Origin: JAIWNK01 sp964453115
GTDB lineage: Bacteria > Chloroflexota > Anaerolineae > Anaerolineales > Anaerolineaceae
Direction of reading: 5' to 3'
Assembly (NCBI GenBank): GCA_964453115.1
Contig: CAYVRT010000018.1
Location: 16,662 to 80,661 of the forward strand
DNA: 64,000 bases
Position numbers and translations under genes: made by a program. This document shows positions 40,792 through 48,960 of the stretch, one piece after another. Under the pieces are notes generated by a model. The model had not been told where the DNA came from. It ran no database searches and saw nothing but the letters and a program-made list of their open reading frames with translations. Positions within the stretch are counted from its first letter, which is position 1, and the number at the start of each line of letters is the position of its first letter.

Positions 40792-43443
40792 ATGCCCACC
40801 AAGGCCAAACTCGGCTTGCTGCGCTGGCAGCTTGGCAACACCCTGCCACTGATTGGCGACTGGCTGCGACAAACAGCTGCCATCCAGTTGTTGGCGCTTG
40901 CCCGTCAGGGCCAGGATGAGGCCACACAAGCCCTGGCCGAGGCCGCCCTCTCTCGCTCCCCGGCCATTCAGCAATGGGTTGCGCAAACCCTGCGCGCCAA
41001 CCTGCCAGCACTCTGCCCCGACCCGGTCTGGAAAGTGTGGGCGCGCACCCAATCGCCCATCCTTGCCGAAGTGTTACGGGATGGCGCCAGCCCGGCCTCA
41101 ACCAAAAGCGGCGTGCGTCTGCACATTCTCAGCCTGCTGCTCCTCGGACAGGTGCCAACCATCAAGAACAGCGACCGCGCCACCCGCGCCCTGTTGGAAG
41201 GCATGCAATCTCACGATGTCATCCTTCGCTCCACCGCCCGCAAAGCCCTCACCCAGCTTCAGGACCCGGATTGCATCCGAATGGTGTGTGAAGAGGCCCG
41301 GCAAAGGAATGACCCGGCCCTGGAACAAATCATCCTTGAGGGGCGACTGCTGCCCAATGAACCGCTCGACCTGCACATTTGGGCTGCCCTGCTCACCCAA
41401 CAGCCCGCCAGCCTGACGGAACTCGGCCCGGAAGCAACACCCCTCCTGCTCGATGCCCTGCTCACCTCCAAACGCAGCGGAACGGCTCGCGCCGCCCTGC
41501 TCCGCCTCAACAACCCACAAGCAGTGCGCGTCTTTTGCCAGCGCTGGCTGGAAACCCGTGACCCACAGCTGGAAAGCATCCTGCTTGAAGCCGCCTACCT
41601 CCCTGCCCAGCCGCCGCTGCTGCGCCTGTATTGCGCCCTGAAAACTGGCAACCGCCTGGCCGCCAACGATAGCCCGGCCAGCGCTGTGCCGGGGTTGCTT
41701 GCCGCACTGGAAGACGATGACCCTACCCTGCGCAGCGCCGCCGAGGATGCCTTGTTGAACCTCAAACGCCCCGAAGCGCGCAACGCCCTGTGCATCGCCT
41801 TCCTAAAGAACGATCAGCCCGAAGCCGGAAAACTGGCCCAGCGCGCCGGTTACCGGCCAGCCAACGCCACCGACCAGGCCGCCTTCCTGCTGCTAACCGG
41901 CCAATGGGAGGCGCTGGCCGAGCTGGATTTCGATCAACGGCTGGGGCGAGCCGCCTATCAGTCTGCCAGCCCCGAATTGCGTCAGCGCATGGCGCGCTCC
42001 GTTCAACAATTGGGCCGTCCCGAACTGCTCAGCATCCTCACCAGCTTTGCCGCGGCCGAACCCGAACGAATGAGCCGCCAGGAGGCCGATATCCTGCTCG
42101 AAAGCCTGCGCAGCGCCAGCGACTGGCCGCGCCTCTGGCAGGTAACCCGCCAATTATCGCTGCCCCATGCCATGCAAAGCGTGCGCATCCTATCCGCCCA
42201 GGGCTGGCAGCCGACCGATGCGCTCGAACAGGCCCTCTACGCCCAATTGTGCAAACACTGTCAGGCCTCCCCAACCGGGCTGGATGTCGCCACCCTGCGC
42301 AAGGCCTTTCCACCCGTCCTACCGCGCGCCAGGGTGCGCGTCTCCGGACGCATCAACGACATCTCCTTTGCGCCCAACAGCCCCACCCTGGCGCTTGCCA
42401 GCGGCGCGGGCAAGGTTGTGCGTTGGAATTTTCAACATGCCGGCATTGAACAAGTACAGCGCAATTTTGACCACTCCATTTACCTCCTCACCCACACAAA
42501 ATCGGGCCGCTTGCTGTGTGCCGAATATGAAACCAACACCCTGTACGAAGTAACAAAAGATCCAGACCAACCGCCCCATCCCGTCCTGCAAAACCCAAGT
42601 CGCCTCACCAGCCTGATTCCACTCAACGAAGAAACCTTCTTTTTCAGCCGCCGCGATAGCGTTGTCGGCATTGCTTCGGTAGATGATTTGAACGCCCTGC
42701 GTACAAACAAATGCAACTTTTGGTGGGGACGAGCAGCCTGCCTGTCGCCGAATGGAGAAAACATTGCCCTGCTCAGCAAGCACATTCTGCTCATCAATCT
42801 CAACAGCCTGGAATACCAGTTCCTATTCAATAGCATGAGCAAGCACTCCGCCATTATCAACAGCGTAGCACGCTGCAGCTGCTTCACACCAGAGGGCAGG
42901 TTGCTCACCGGCCAAACCAACGGACAAATCATTGAATACCCCGTATTGAACAATAACCCCAGCCTCCAGCGCCAATTGCTCCTCCAATACAATGAACGGG
43001 CCGAAGCGCTGGCCTTTCTGCCCGGCAGCAATCTATTGCTCTGTGCCTGGAGCGATGGACACATGCAATTATTGCAATGGCCGCAAAAAACACACTTCGC
43101 CACCCTGGCCTCGCCCACTTCCTCGCTCATCTCGCTCCAGGTCTCGCCCGATGGCAGCTTTCTGGCCTGCGGTTCACTGAACACCTTTTGGCTCTGGGAT
43201 TTGCGCACCCTGACCCTGCCAGAAATGATTGAACAACCCATTGCCAACCTCACCCCAAAGCAGCTCACCGCCCTGAGCGAGGTGCTGCCCCTCCTGGAAA
43301 ACCAGGCACAACCCAAAGCACAGGCGCCCTTTCGCTTCCTGCATGCCCTGCTGGAAGAACGCTTCCGCTACGAAATTGGCATTGAAGAGTTGCCCGGCAT
43401 TCAGGCAGGCGAATTCGACATCATGCTCGACGAAGAAAGTTGA
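40792..43443 (+). CDS. HEAT-repeat/WD40-like scaffold protein (first paralogue)
   Basis: An 883-residue cytoplasmic protein. Residues 1-500 are helical repeats (HEAT-like: AARAALLRLNNPQAVRVFCQRW, SAAEDALLNLKRPEARNALC). A conserved insert GQWEALAELDFDQRLGRAAY lies near residue 365. Residues about 515-810 form a degenerate WD40-type propeller (RINDISFAPNSPTLALASGAGKVVRWNF, LQVSPDGSFLACGSLNTFWLWDLR). The C-terminus is a helix plus EFDIMLDEES. It starts 2 nt after the AAA gene. It is a paralogue of the 732-residue protein later in the operon. No enzyme motif is seen; protein binding is the likely role. Confidence 0.8.
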   Translation: MPTKAKLGLLRWQLGNTLPLIGDWLRQTAAIQLLALARQGQDEATQALAEAALSRSPAIQQWVAQTLRANLPALCPDPVWKVWARTQSPILAEVLRDGASPASTKSGVRLHILSLLLLGQVPTIKNSDRATRALLEGMQSHDVILRSTARKALTQLQDPDCIRMVCEEARQRNDPALEQIILEGRLLPNEPLDLHIWAALLTQQPASLTELGPEATPLLLDALLTSKRSGTARAALLRLNNPQAVRVFCQRWLETRDPQLESILLEAAYLPAQPPLLRLYCALKTGNRLAANDSPASAVPGLLAALEDDDPTLRSAAEDALLNLKRPEARNALCIAFLKNDQPEAGKLAQRAGYRPANATDQAAFLLLTGQWEALAELDFDQRLGRAAYQSASPELRQRMARSVQQLGRPELLSILTSFAAAEPERMSRQEADILLESLRSASDWPRLWQVTRQLSLPHAMQSVRILSAQGWQPTDALEQALYAQLCKHCQASPTGLDVATLRKAFPPVLPRARVRVSGRINDISFAPNSPTLALASGAGKVVRWNFQHAGIEQVQRNFDHSIYLLTHTKSGRLLCAEYETNTLYEVTKDPDQPPHPVLQNPSRLTSLIPLNEETFFFSRRDSVVGIASVDDLNALRTNKCNFWWGRAACLSPNGENIALLSKHILLINLNSLEYQFLFNSMSKHSAIINSVARCSCFTPEGRLLTGQTNGQIIEYPVLNNNPSLQRQLLLQYNERAEALAFLPGSNLLLCAWSDGHMQLLQWPQKTHFATLASPTSSLISLQVSPDGSFLACGSLNTFWLWDLRTLTLPEMIEQPIANLTPKQLTALSEVLPLLENQAQPKAQAPFRFLHALLEERFRYEIGIEELPGIQAGEFDIMLDEES

Positions 43444-43451
43444 GGTACCCC

Positions 43452-43946
43452 ATGTTCGATTGGCTCAAGAAACAACCTGCCGAAGAACCCGACCCCAACC
43501 CACAAAACGAGTTGCAGGCTCTGCGCCTGGAACGGACCGAAGCCCAGCAACGCATTGCCCAGCTGACCGCCGCCCTGCAAACTGCGCAGCTGCAAAGCGA
43601 GGAATTCTCCACCCAGAAAAGCACCGCCCTGCTCGAGGCCCTCTTCCGCCAGGCTGCCAGCGCGGCAAGTCAGCTGCGCACCCAGGCCTATCTACACCGT
43701 CAGCAAAGCCGCCCGCTGGACGCCGAAGATGTGCTGCGGGTTGCCGAGCGCCTGTTGCAGGCCTTGGAAGATGCCGGCCTGAGCCCAGAAGGTCAGCCAG
43801 GCGAGATACAAGCCTACGACCCCGCCCGTCACACCCCACTCGACCCCACCCGCCCACCCACCCCTGGTCAGCCCGTCCTCATCCGTTTGGCAGGAAGTTC
43901 ATATCAGGGTAAAATACTGCATAAGGCTGGCGTCGAGCTGCCCTAG
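43452..43946 (+). CDS. GrpE-like nucleotide exchange factor
   Basis: A 164-residue protein. Residues 20-115 are a heptad-rich coiled coil (LRLERTEAQQRIAQLTAALQT...). A small beta head follows with the GrpE-like order PGEIQAYDPARHTP, PVLIRLAGSSYQGKILHKAGVEL. GrpE releases ADP from DnaK; this one is shorter and divergent and lies directly before an Hsp70-like gene, so it probably serves that ATPase rather than the housekeeping one. ATG at 43452 (MFDWLKKQPAEE) is preferred to a start four codons upstream because the latter overlaps the previous gene's end without a ribosome site. Confidence 0.75.
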   Translation: MFDWLKKQPAEEPDPNPQNELQALRLERTEAQQRIAQLTAALQTAQLQSEEFSTQKSTALLEALFRQAASAASQLRTQAYLHRQQSRPLDAEDVLRVAERLLQALEDAGLSPEGQPGEIQAYDPARHTPLDPTRPPTPGQPVLIRLAGSSYQGKILHKAGVELP

Positions 43947-43981
43947 CCCGAAAACACCGCTCCGCCACAAAAGGAAACCCC

Positions 43982-45574
43982 ATGCCAGGACGTTTGGCAA
44001 TTGATTTTGGCACATCCAACACTGCTTTGGCCACCTGGGATGAAAGCATCCAGGCCGGACGCTTGTTGCACATCCCCGGCTATGCCAGTTTCGTCCGGCA
44101 GGGCAGCGAACAGGTCTCCGTCATTCCTTCGCTGATTCACTACACCGCCGATAACCGCCGTTGGGTAGGGCAGCAAGTGCTGGACCAAAACCTGTATGCC
44201 GCGCCGCAAACCTTTCGCTGGATGAAGCGCTACATCAGCAATCGCAGCCCCATCCGCCAACGCATCAACGGGCATGAAATTTCACCGCTGGATGCTGGCA
44301 GCGACTTCCTCAAAACCTTGCTCATCTTTGCTGCCGAACAAATTGGTCTGCAACCAGATGAGGAAGTCGTTTTCTGCACACCGGTTGAGGCCTACGAGCA
44401 TTACGAAAACTGGCTGATGGATGTTGCTGAAGCTGCCGGCATGGGTCGCTTTCGGCTGATTGACGAACCCTCTGCCGCGGCCCTTGGGTATGGTGCGCAC
44501 CTCACACCGGGCAATGTCGCCCTGCTGTTCGATTTTGGCGGCGGCACCCTGCATGCCGCCGTCGTCCTGATGGAAGAAAACCCGCAAACAGCCAATGGTC
44601 AGCATTGCCGCGTGCTAGGCAAAGCCGGGCGCGACCTGGGCGGCAGCACCCTCGACCAATGGCTCTACCAGGAAGTGCTGCGCCGCAACCACCGCAACGA
44701 GAGCGACCCCGACCTGCTGCGCATGAGCAATGCCCTGCTAATCGAATGCGAGCGTGCCAAAGAGCAGCTTTCCTTTCAGGAACGTGCCAGCATCTCCGCC
44801 ATTCACCCCGAAACCGGCACCGTGCTGGATGCGCGCTTCACCCGCACCGAATTTGAAGAGTTGCTCGATCAACACGGCCTCTACACCGCCCTGCACCAGA
44901 CCATCCGCACCGCACTCAACGCCGCCCACGAACGCGGCTACACCGAAGATCAATTACAGGCCGTCTTCCTGGTTGGCGGCAGCAGCCAAATCCCATCCAT
45001 TCAACGCACCCTTCAACAAATTTTCGGGCGCGAACGCGTTCATCCCGGACGGCCATTGGATGCCGTCGTCCTGGGCGCGGCTGCTTTTGCTGCTGGTGCA
45101 TCTTTCTTCGATCACATCCAGCACGATTATGCCATCCGCCACCTTGCCAGCAATGGACAGTACGAATACCGCGTCCTCGTGCCACGCGGCACCCCCTACC
45201 CCAGCCAAAAAGCCATCGCCACCCTGCGCATCAAGGCCACCTTTGATGGGCAACAGCAGCTTGGCCTGGCAATCTTTGAACTGGGCCAGGGGCGCAACAC
45301 CTCCAGCACACAAGCGCATGAAATTGTCTTCGACCCAAGCGGAACAGCCCGACTGGTGCCGCTCAGCCCGTCCGAAATGGAAGAACGCAGCAAATTCTGG
45401 ATGAACGAACACAGCCCCACCTTCCTGCCCGCCGAACCACCCCCTCAACGCGGCGAACCGTGCTTCGAGGTCGAATTTCGGGTAGATGCCAGCAAGCGTC
45501 TCACCATCACCGCTCGCGACCTGCGCTCAGGCCACTACACACACCGCGACTACCCGGTTGTCAAACTCAGCTAG
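43982..45574 (+). CDS. Hsp70-family ATPase, non-canonical
   Basis: A 530-residue Hsp70-like protein. The ATPase core is clear: phosphate-1 LAIDFGTSNTALA (residues 6-15), the linker ASFVRQGSEQVSVIPSLIHY, phosphate-2 LFDFGGGTLHAAVV (about 183-189) and adenosine motif VFLVGGSSQIPSIQ (about 330). The C-terminal part (400-530) is shorter than the DnaK substrate domain. It is beta-rich (YRVLVPRGTPYPSQKAIATL) without the helical lid, so it resembles HscC/DnaK-like small Hsp70s. The ATG at 43982 has AAAGGAAA upstream. With the preceding GrpE-like protein it forms a dedicated chaperone pair in this operon. Confidence 0.9.
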   Translation: MPGRLAIDFGTSNTALATWDESIQAGRLLHIPGYASFVRQGSEQVSVIPSLIHYTADNRRWVGQQVLDQNLYAAPQTFRWMKRYISNRSPIRQRINGHEISPLDAGSDFLKTLLIFAAEQIGLQPDEEVVFCTPVEAYEHYENWLMDVAEAAGMGRFRLIDEPSAAALGYGAHLTPGNVALLFDFGGGTLHAAVVLMEENPQTANGQHCRVLGKAGRDLGGSTLDQWLYQEVLRRNHRNESDPDLLRMSNALLIECERAKEQLSFQERASISAIHPETGTVLDARFTRTEFEELLDQHGLYTALHQTIRTALNAAHERGYTEDQLQAVFLVGGSSQIPSIQRTLQQIFGRERVHPGRPLDAVVLGAAAFAAGASFFDHIQHDYAIRHLASNGQYEYRVLVPRGTPYPSQKAIATLRIKATFDGQQQLGLAIFELGQGRNTSSTQAHEIVFDPSGTARLVPLSPSEMEERSKFWMNEHSPTFLPAEPPPQRGEPCFEVEFRVDASKRLTITARDLRSGHYTHRDYPVVKLS

Positions 45575-45591
45575 CCCCAAAAGGAGCGCCC

Positions 45592-45969
45592 ATGTCCCAT
45601 ATTTCCATCGTCCGCACCCAAATCGTCGAACTGGATAGCCTGCTGAAGGCCCTCGATGACCTGGGGTACAAATATGAAACCGGTCAACTGACCCTGAAAG
45701 GCTATGGCAGCCAAAAAGTAGCGGTTGAGATTCTCATCCGCCGCCCGCTCAGCGCCGATATAGGCTTTCGACAAAACGGTCAAACCTACGAAATTGTCGC
45801 CGATTGGTTTGGCGTTTTGGGCATCAAGCGCGAGGCCTTCACGCAACAAGTCTTGCAACGCTATGCCTACCACACCACCCGCGCCCGGCTGGAAGAGCAA
45901 GGCTTTGCCCTGATCGAAGAAACCCAGGAAAAGGGGCAAATCCGCCTCTTGCTGCGCCGCGCTGCCTGA
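45592..45969 (+). CDS. ycf35: DUF1257 protein (Ycf35-like)
   Basis: A 125-residue protein that opens MSHISIVRTQIVELDSLLKALDDLGYKYE and continues LKGYGSQKVAVEILIRRP, DIGFRQNGQTYEIVADWFG and a C-terminal QQVLQRYAYHTTRARLEEQGF. This is the DUF1257 family, which includes plastid Ycf35. Function is unknown; in many bacteria it is followed by a DUF2997 gene, as it is here. AAGGAG lies 7 nt before ATG. Confidence 0.92.
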   Translation: MSHISIVRTQIVELDSLLKALDDLGYKYETGQLTLKGYGSQKVAVEILIRRPLSADIGFRQNGQTYEIVADWFGVLGIKREAFTQQVLQRYAYHTTRARLEEQGFALIEETQEKGQIRLLLRRAA

Positions 45970-45989
45970 ACAGAAGGGAGAAAAACCTC

Positions 45990-46196
45990 ATGGAACTACA
46001 AGAAATCGAAGTCACGATTGATAAAAACGGCAAGGTACACATCCATGTCCATGGCGTCTCTGGCACAGCCTGCCTGGAATTGACGCGCGCCCTGGAAGAG
46101 GCTCTCGGCGGCGAAGTGGAACTGCGTCAGATGACCGCCGAAGCCCAGGAAACCGATAACCCGCTCGACCTGACACAGCGCCTGAACCAGGGATGA
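45990..46196 (+). CDS. DUF2997 protein
   Basis: A 68-residue protein: MELQEIEVTIDKNGKVHIHVHGVSGTACLELTRALEEALG matches the short DUF2997 family, whose core is IEVTIdxxGkVxIeVxGxxGxxCxexTxxLExxLG. The one conserved Cys (residue 28) is in GTACLEL. Such proteins lie downstream of DUF1257 and beside Ycf46 in many genomes. The single Cys and small size make it a candidate substrate or carrier for the radical-SAM protein encoded next; this is inference. Its stop overlaps that gene by 4 nt. Confidence 0.9.
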   Translation: MELQEIEVTIDKNGKVHIHVHGVSGTACLELTRALEEALGGEVELRQMTAEAQETDNPLDLTQRLNQG

Positions 46197-46750
46197 CCCT
46201 GCGCATTCATCATCTGCAACCCTTGAGCCTGTCCAACGGTCCAGGCCGCCGGGCCGTGCTTTGGCTGCAAGGCTGCACACTGCACTGCCCGGGCTGCTTC
46301 AACCCCGCCACCCATGCCCTGGATGGTGGAGAAGAACGGCGCGTCTGCGACCTGGTTGCAGAAATTGAGCCGCTGCGCCCACAGCTCGACGGGCTGACAA
46401 TCAGCGGCGGCGAGCCGCTGTTGCAAATCCAACCACTTGTGCGCCTGCTACAAGCCCTGCACCGCAGCGGGCCCTTTTCCACCCTGCTGTTTAGCGGCTT
46501 CACCTGGACACAAATTCAGGCCATGCCCGGCAGCACAGCACTGCTAGCCGAGGTGGATGTACTGCTCGCCGGCCCCTACCAGGCCAAACAGCGCCTGGCA
46601 AGCGGGCTGCTTGGCTCGGCCAACAAAACCCTGCACCTGCTCACCTCGCGCCACACCCACGCCGAACTGCAAGCCGTGCCGCCAACCGAGATTTACATTG
46701 CCCCGGATGGACAAATTACGCTCAGCGGCATTGACCCGCTGAACTGGTGA
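46193..46750 (+). CDS. Radical-SAM activase-like protein (NrdG/4Fe-4S single-cluster type)
   Basis: A 185-residue radical SAM protein. The cluster motif QGCTLHCPGCFNP gives CxxxCxxC (about residues 27-34). The glycine-rich AdoMet motif is DGLTISGGEPLLQ. It is short, like NrdG- and PflA-type activating enzymes or the Fer4_12 group, without a SPASM extension. NrdG-type enzymes make glycyl radicals in a partner; no glycyl-radical enzyme is nearby, so the partner would be a different protein. The overlap with DUF2997 and linkage to DUF1257 suggest a target inside this cluster. In cyanobacteria the corresponding slot is often a ferredoxin. Confidence 0.88.
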   Translation: MTLRIHHLQPLSLSNGPGRRAVLWLQGCTLHCPGCFNPATHALDGGEERRVCDLVAEIEPLRPQLDGLTISGGEPLLQIQPLVRLLQALHRSGPFSTLLFSGFTWTQIQAMPGSTALLAEVDVLLAGPYQAKQRLASGLLGSANKTLHLLTSRHTHAELQAVPPTEIYIAPDGQITLSGIDPLNW

Positions 46751-46754
46751 AGCC

Positions 46755-48953
46755 ATGCCATTTAATGAAGAAGACCACCGCCATCTCTTCCACCTGCTTC
46801 AGGGCCAGCCGACCAGCCTGCCAGCCGCCCTGGCCGAACAAGTGCTGCAATGTGGCGCCCTGTTGCTGCTGGAAGAAGAAGCCAGCCCAACCGCAATTGA
46901 AACGCTCAGCGTCTGTGCCATCCAGTCTCCCAACCCGGAAGTGCGCCACCGCGCCCTCAATGCACTGCTCAGGCTCACGCGCAAACACCCCCAGGCCACA
47001 CAGGCGCTCTACCGCATGGCACTCGAGCTTGACAGTGACGAAGCACGCAAGGCGCTCACCACCCGTCCACATTTGCCGGCGCCCAGCCCACAACAGGCCG
47101 CCGCCCTATCGCTGTTGCAAACCCCGTTCAGGCCGCCCAACCACCAGGCACTGCTGGAATATTTCCTGTCCGCCGCGCCCCCCCTGCGCCAACGCCTGCT
47201 GCAAGCCGCCCAGACGGCGCTGCCCAGCTGGACAGTCCTGGCAAGCGCCCTGGATGCCAACACGCCCGAAGCATACCAGGCCCTGGTGCAGGCCTACCCA
47301 CACTTCGATGAAGCCGAACGAACCCTCGCCCGTTCCGCCTTGCTAAATGCTTTTCAGCAAGGCCAAAGCCTGGCTGGCAATGCCCTATGCGAATACTTTT
47401 TGCAACATGAAGACACTCAGGCTGCCGCACTGGCCCAACAACACAACTGCGCCCCCACCGAGCCAGACCGCCGAGCATTATTCTACTTCCTCAGTGAGCA
47501 ATGGGCTGCCTATCAACAACTTGATTTCAATCACGCCCTGCTCAACACCCTCTATGAGCAAGCCCCGCGCAGCCTGCGCCGTCGTCTGCTCACCCTGAGC
47601 CGCTATTCCGGCCAAATAGACTGGCTGCAAACCCGACCCCGCCTGCTGAGCGACCTGAGCGATGCCGACTGGCAGAGTGTGCTCAGCCAGTTACAGCAGC
47701 GCGCCGACTGGTCAACGCTCTGGCGGCTGGCGCAATCGGCCCCACCCTTGTGGAGCGCGGCGATTGTGCCAATCCTGGCCGCCGCCGCATGGCAGCCAGC
47801 CGAAGTCGCCGAGCAAACCCTGTGGGCCGAACTACGCACCCTTGCCCAGCAAGTCCAGCCGCCGCAGGTGCAATCCATCAGAACCCTGGAAACACTCACC
47901 AGCGATGTCACCTGCCTGGCGCTCAGTCCTGGTGGGCGGCTGTTGATTGCCGGTTCTTCCGAAAACACGCTCCAACGCTGGCGAATTCCGCAAGGCGAAA
48001 ACGTACAGCCGCCCATTTACGCCCCGGCTGCCAACACGCGCGCCCTGGCCTTCGACCCAAGCGGCCAATTCCTGGTTGCAGCACTCAGCGACCACAGCCT
48101 GCGCATTTTTCGCACCGATGATGGCCGCGTCATCAAGACCCTGACCGGGCATCGCGGCATGGTGCGCAGCCTGGTCATCTCGCCCGATTCGCGCACCCTG
48201 TTCAGCGCCGGTTTCGATGGCTCGCTGTATGTCTGGCGCTTTCCGCTTGGCCCACAAGAGCGAGAACTGGCCCGCATTCAAGGAGAATGGTTCGGTTTGG
48301 GAATGAGCAGCGATGGACAATTCCTGCTTGGCGGCGGCAACCAGGGCCTGCTGCGGGTATGGAACTGGCCGCAAGGCAGCCCCCTGCATGACCTGCCCAC
48401 GCCCCATCAACCGCTCACCTGCCTGGCAGTCAGCCCCAGCGGACAGCTTTGCGCCAGCGCCGGACGCACCTCCCCCATCACGCTCCAAAACTTCATCAGC
48501 GGCCAACAACTTGCCAGCCTGCCCAGCCCCAGCCAGGTAACCGCCCTGTGCCTGCACCCCAACGAACAACTGCTGTTCAGCGGAGACCTGCAAGGCAACC
48601 TGACGATTTGGAACCTCTCCACAGCCAGGCCGCTTGCCTGCCTATCCACTGCGCAAACACCCATCACCAGCCTGCTGCTCAGCCCGGATGGACGCACCCT
48701 GTTCAGCAGCGAGGCCGGTAAAACCATCACCCTCTGGAAACTGGACTCGCTGCTGCTAACCCGGCAGCCGCTCGACTCCCCACCACAACGCGCCATCGCC
48801 GAGCTGGAAGCCCAGCGCACCCAGGCCACCGCCATCGAACAGGACTGGCTGACACTGCGCCTGCTTCTATTGCGCTGGAAGGCCCGCTTCGATATTGCGC
48901 TGGCAGAACCCACCCAGGTGCAACTGAGCGATTTTGACATCACGATTGAATGA
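46755..48953 (+). CDS. HEAT-repeat/WD40 scaffold protein (second paralogue)
   Basis: A 732-residue protein with the same plan as the 883-residue protein. HEAT-like helices fill residues 1-370. The insert EQWAAYQQLDFNHALLNTLY lies near residue 250. A regular seven-blade WD40 propeller occupies about residues 380-670 (VTCLALSPGGRLLIAGSSENTLQRWR; GHRGMVRSLVISPDSRTLFSAGFDGSLYVWRF). The C-terminal helix and tail end DFDITIE. The blades here are better kept than in the first copy. Likely a platform for the other cluster proteins. It starts 4 nt after the radical SAM gene. Confidence 0.88.
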   Translation: MPFNEEDHRHLFHLLQGQPTSLPAALAEQVLQCGALLLLEEEASPTAIETLSVCAIQSPNPEVRHRALNALLRLTRKHPQATQALYRMALELDSDEARKALTTRPHLPAPSPQQAAALSLLQTPFRPPNHQALLEYFLSAAPPLRQRLLQAAQTALPSWTVLASALDANTPEAYQALVQAYPHFDEAERTLARSALLNAFQQGQSLAGNALCEYFLQHEDTQAAALAQQHNCAPTEPDRRALFYFLSEQWAAYQQLDFNHALLNTLYEQAPRSLRRRLLTLSRYSGQIDWLQTRPRLLSDLSDADWQSVLSQLQQRADWSTLWRLAQSAPPLWSAAIVPILAAAAWQPAEVAEQTLWAELRTLAQQVQPPQVQSIRTLETLTSDVTCLALSPGGRLLIAGSSENTLQRWRIPQGENVQPPIYAPAANTRALAFDPSGQFLVAALSDHSLRIFRTDDGRVIKTLTGHRGMVRSLVISPDSRTLFSAGFDGSLYVWRFPLGPQERELARIQGEWFGLGMSSDGQFLLGGGNQGLLRVWNWPQGSPLHDLPTPHQPLTCLAVSPSGQLCASAGRTSPITLQNFISGQQLASLPSPSQVTALCLHPNEQLLFSGDLQGNLTIWNLSTARPLACLSTAQTPITSLLLSPDGRTLFSSEAGKTITLWKLDSLLLTRQPLDSPPQRAIAELEAQRTQATAIEQDWLTLRLLLLRWKARFDIALAEPTQVQLSDFDITIE

Positions 48954-48960
48954 AGCCGCC

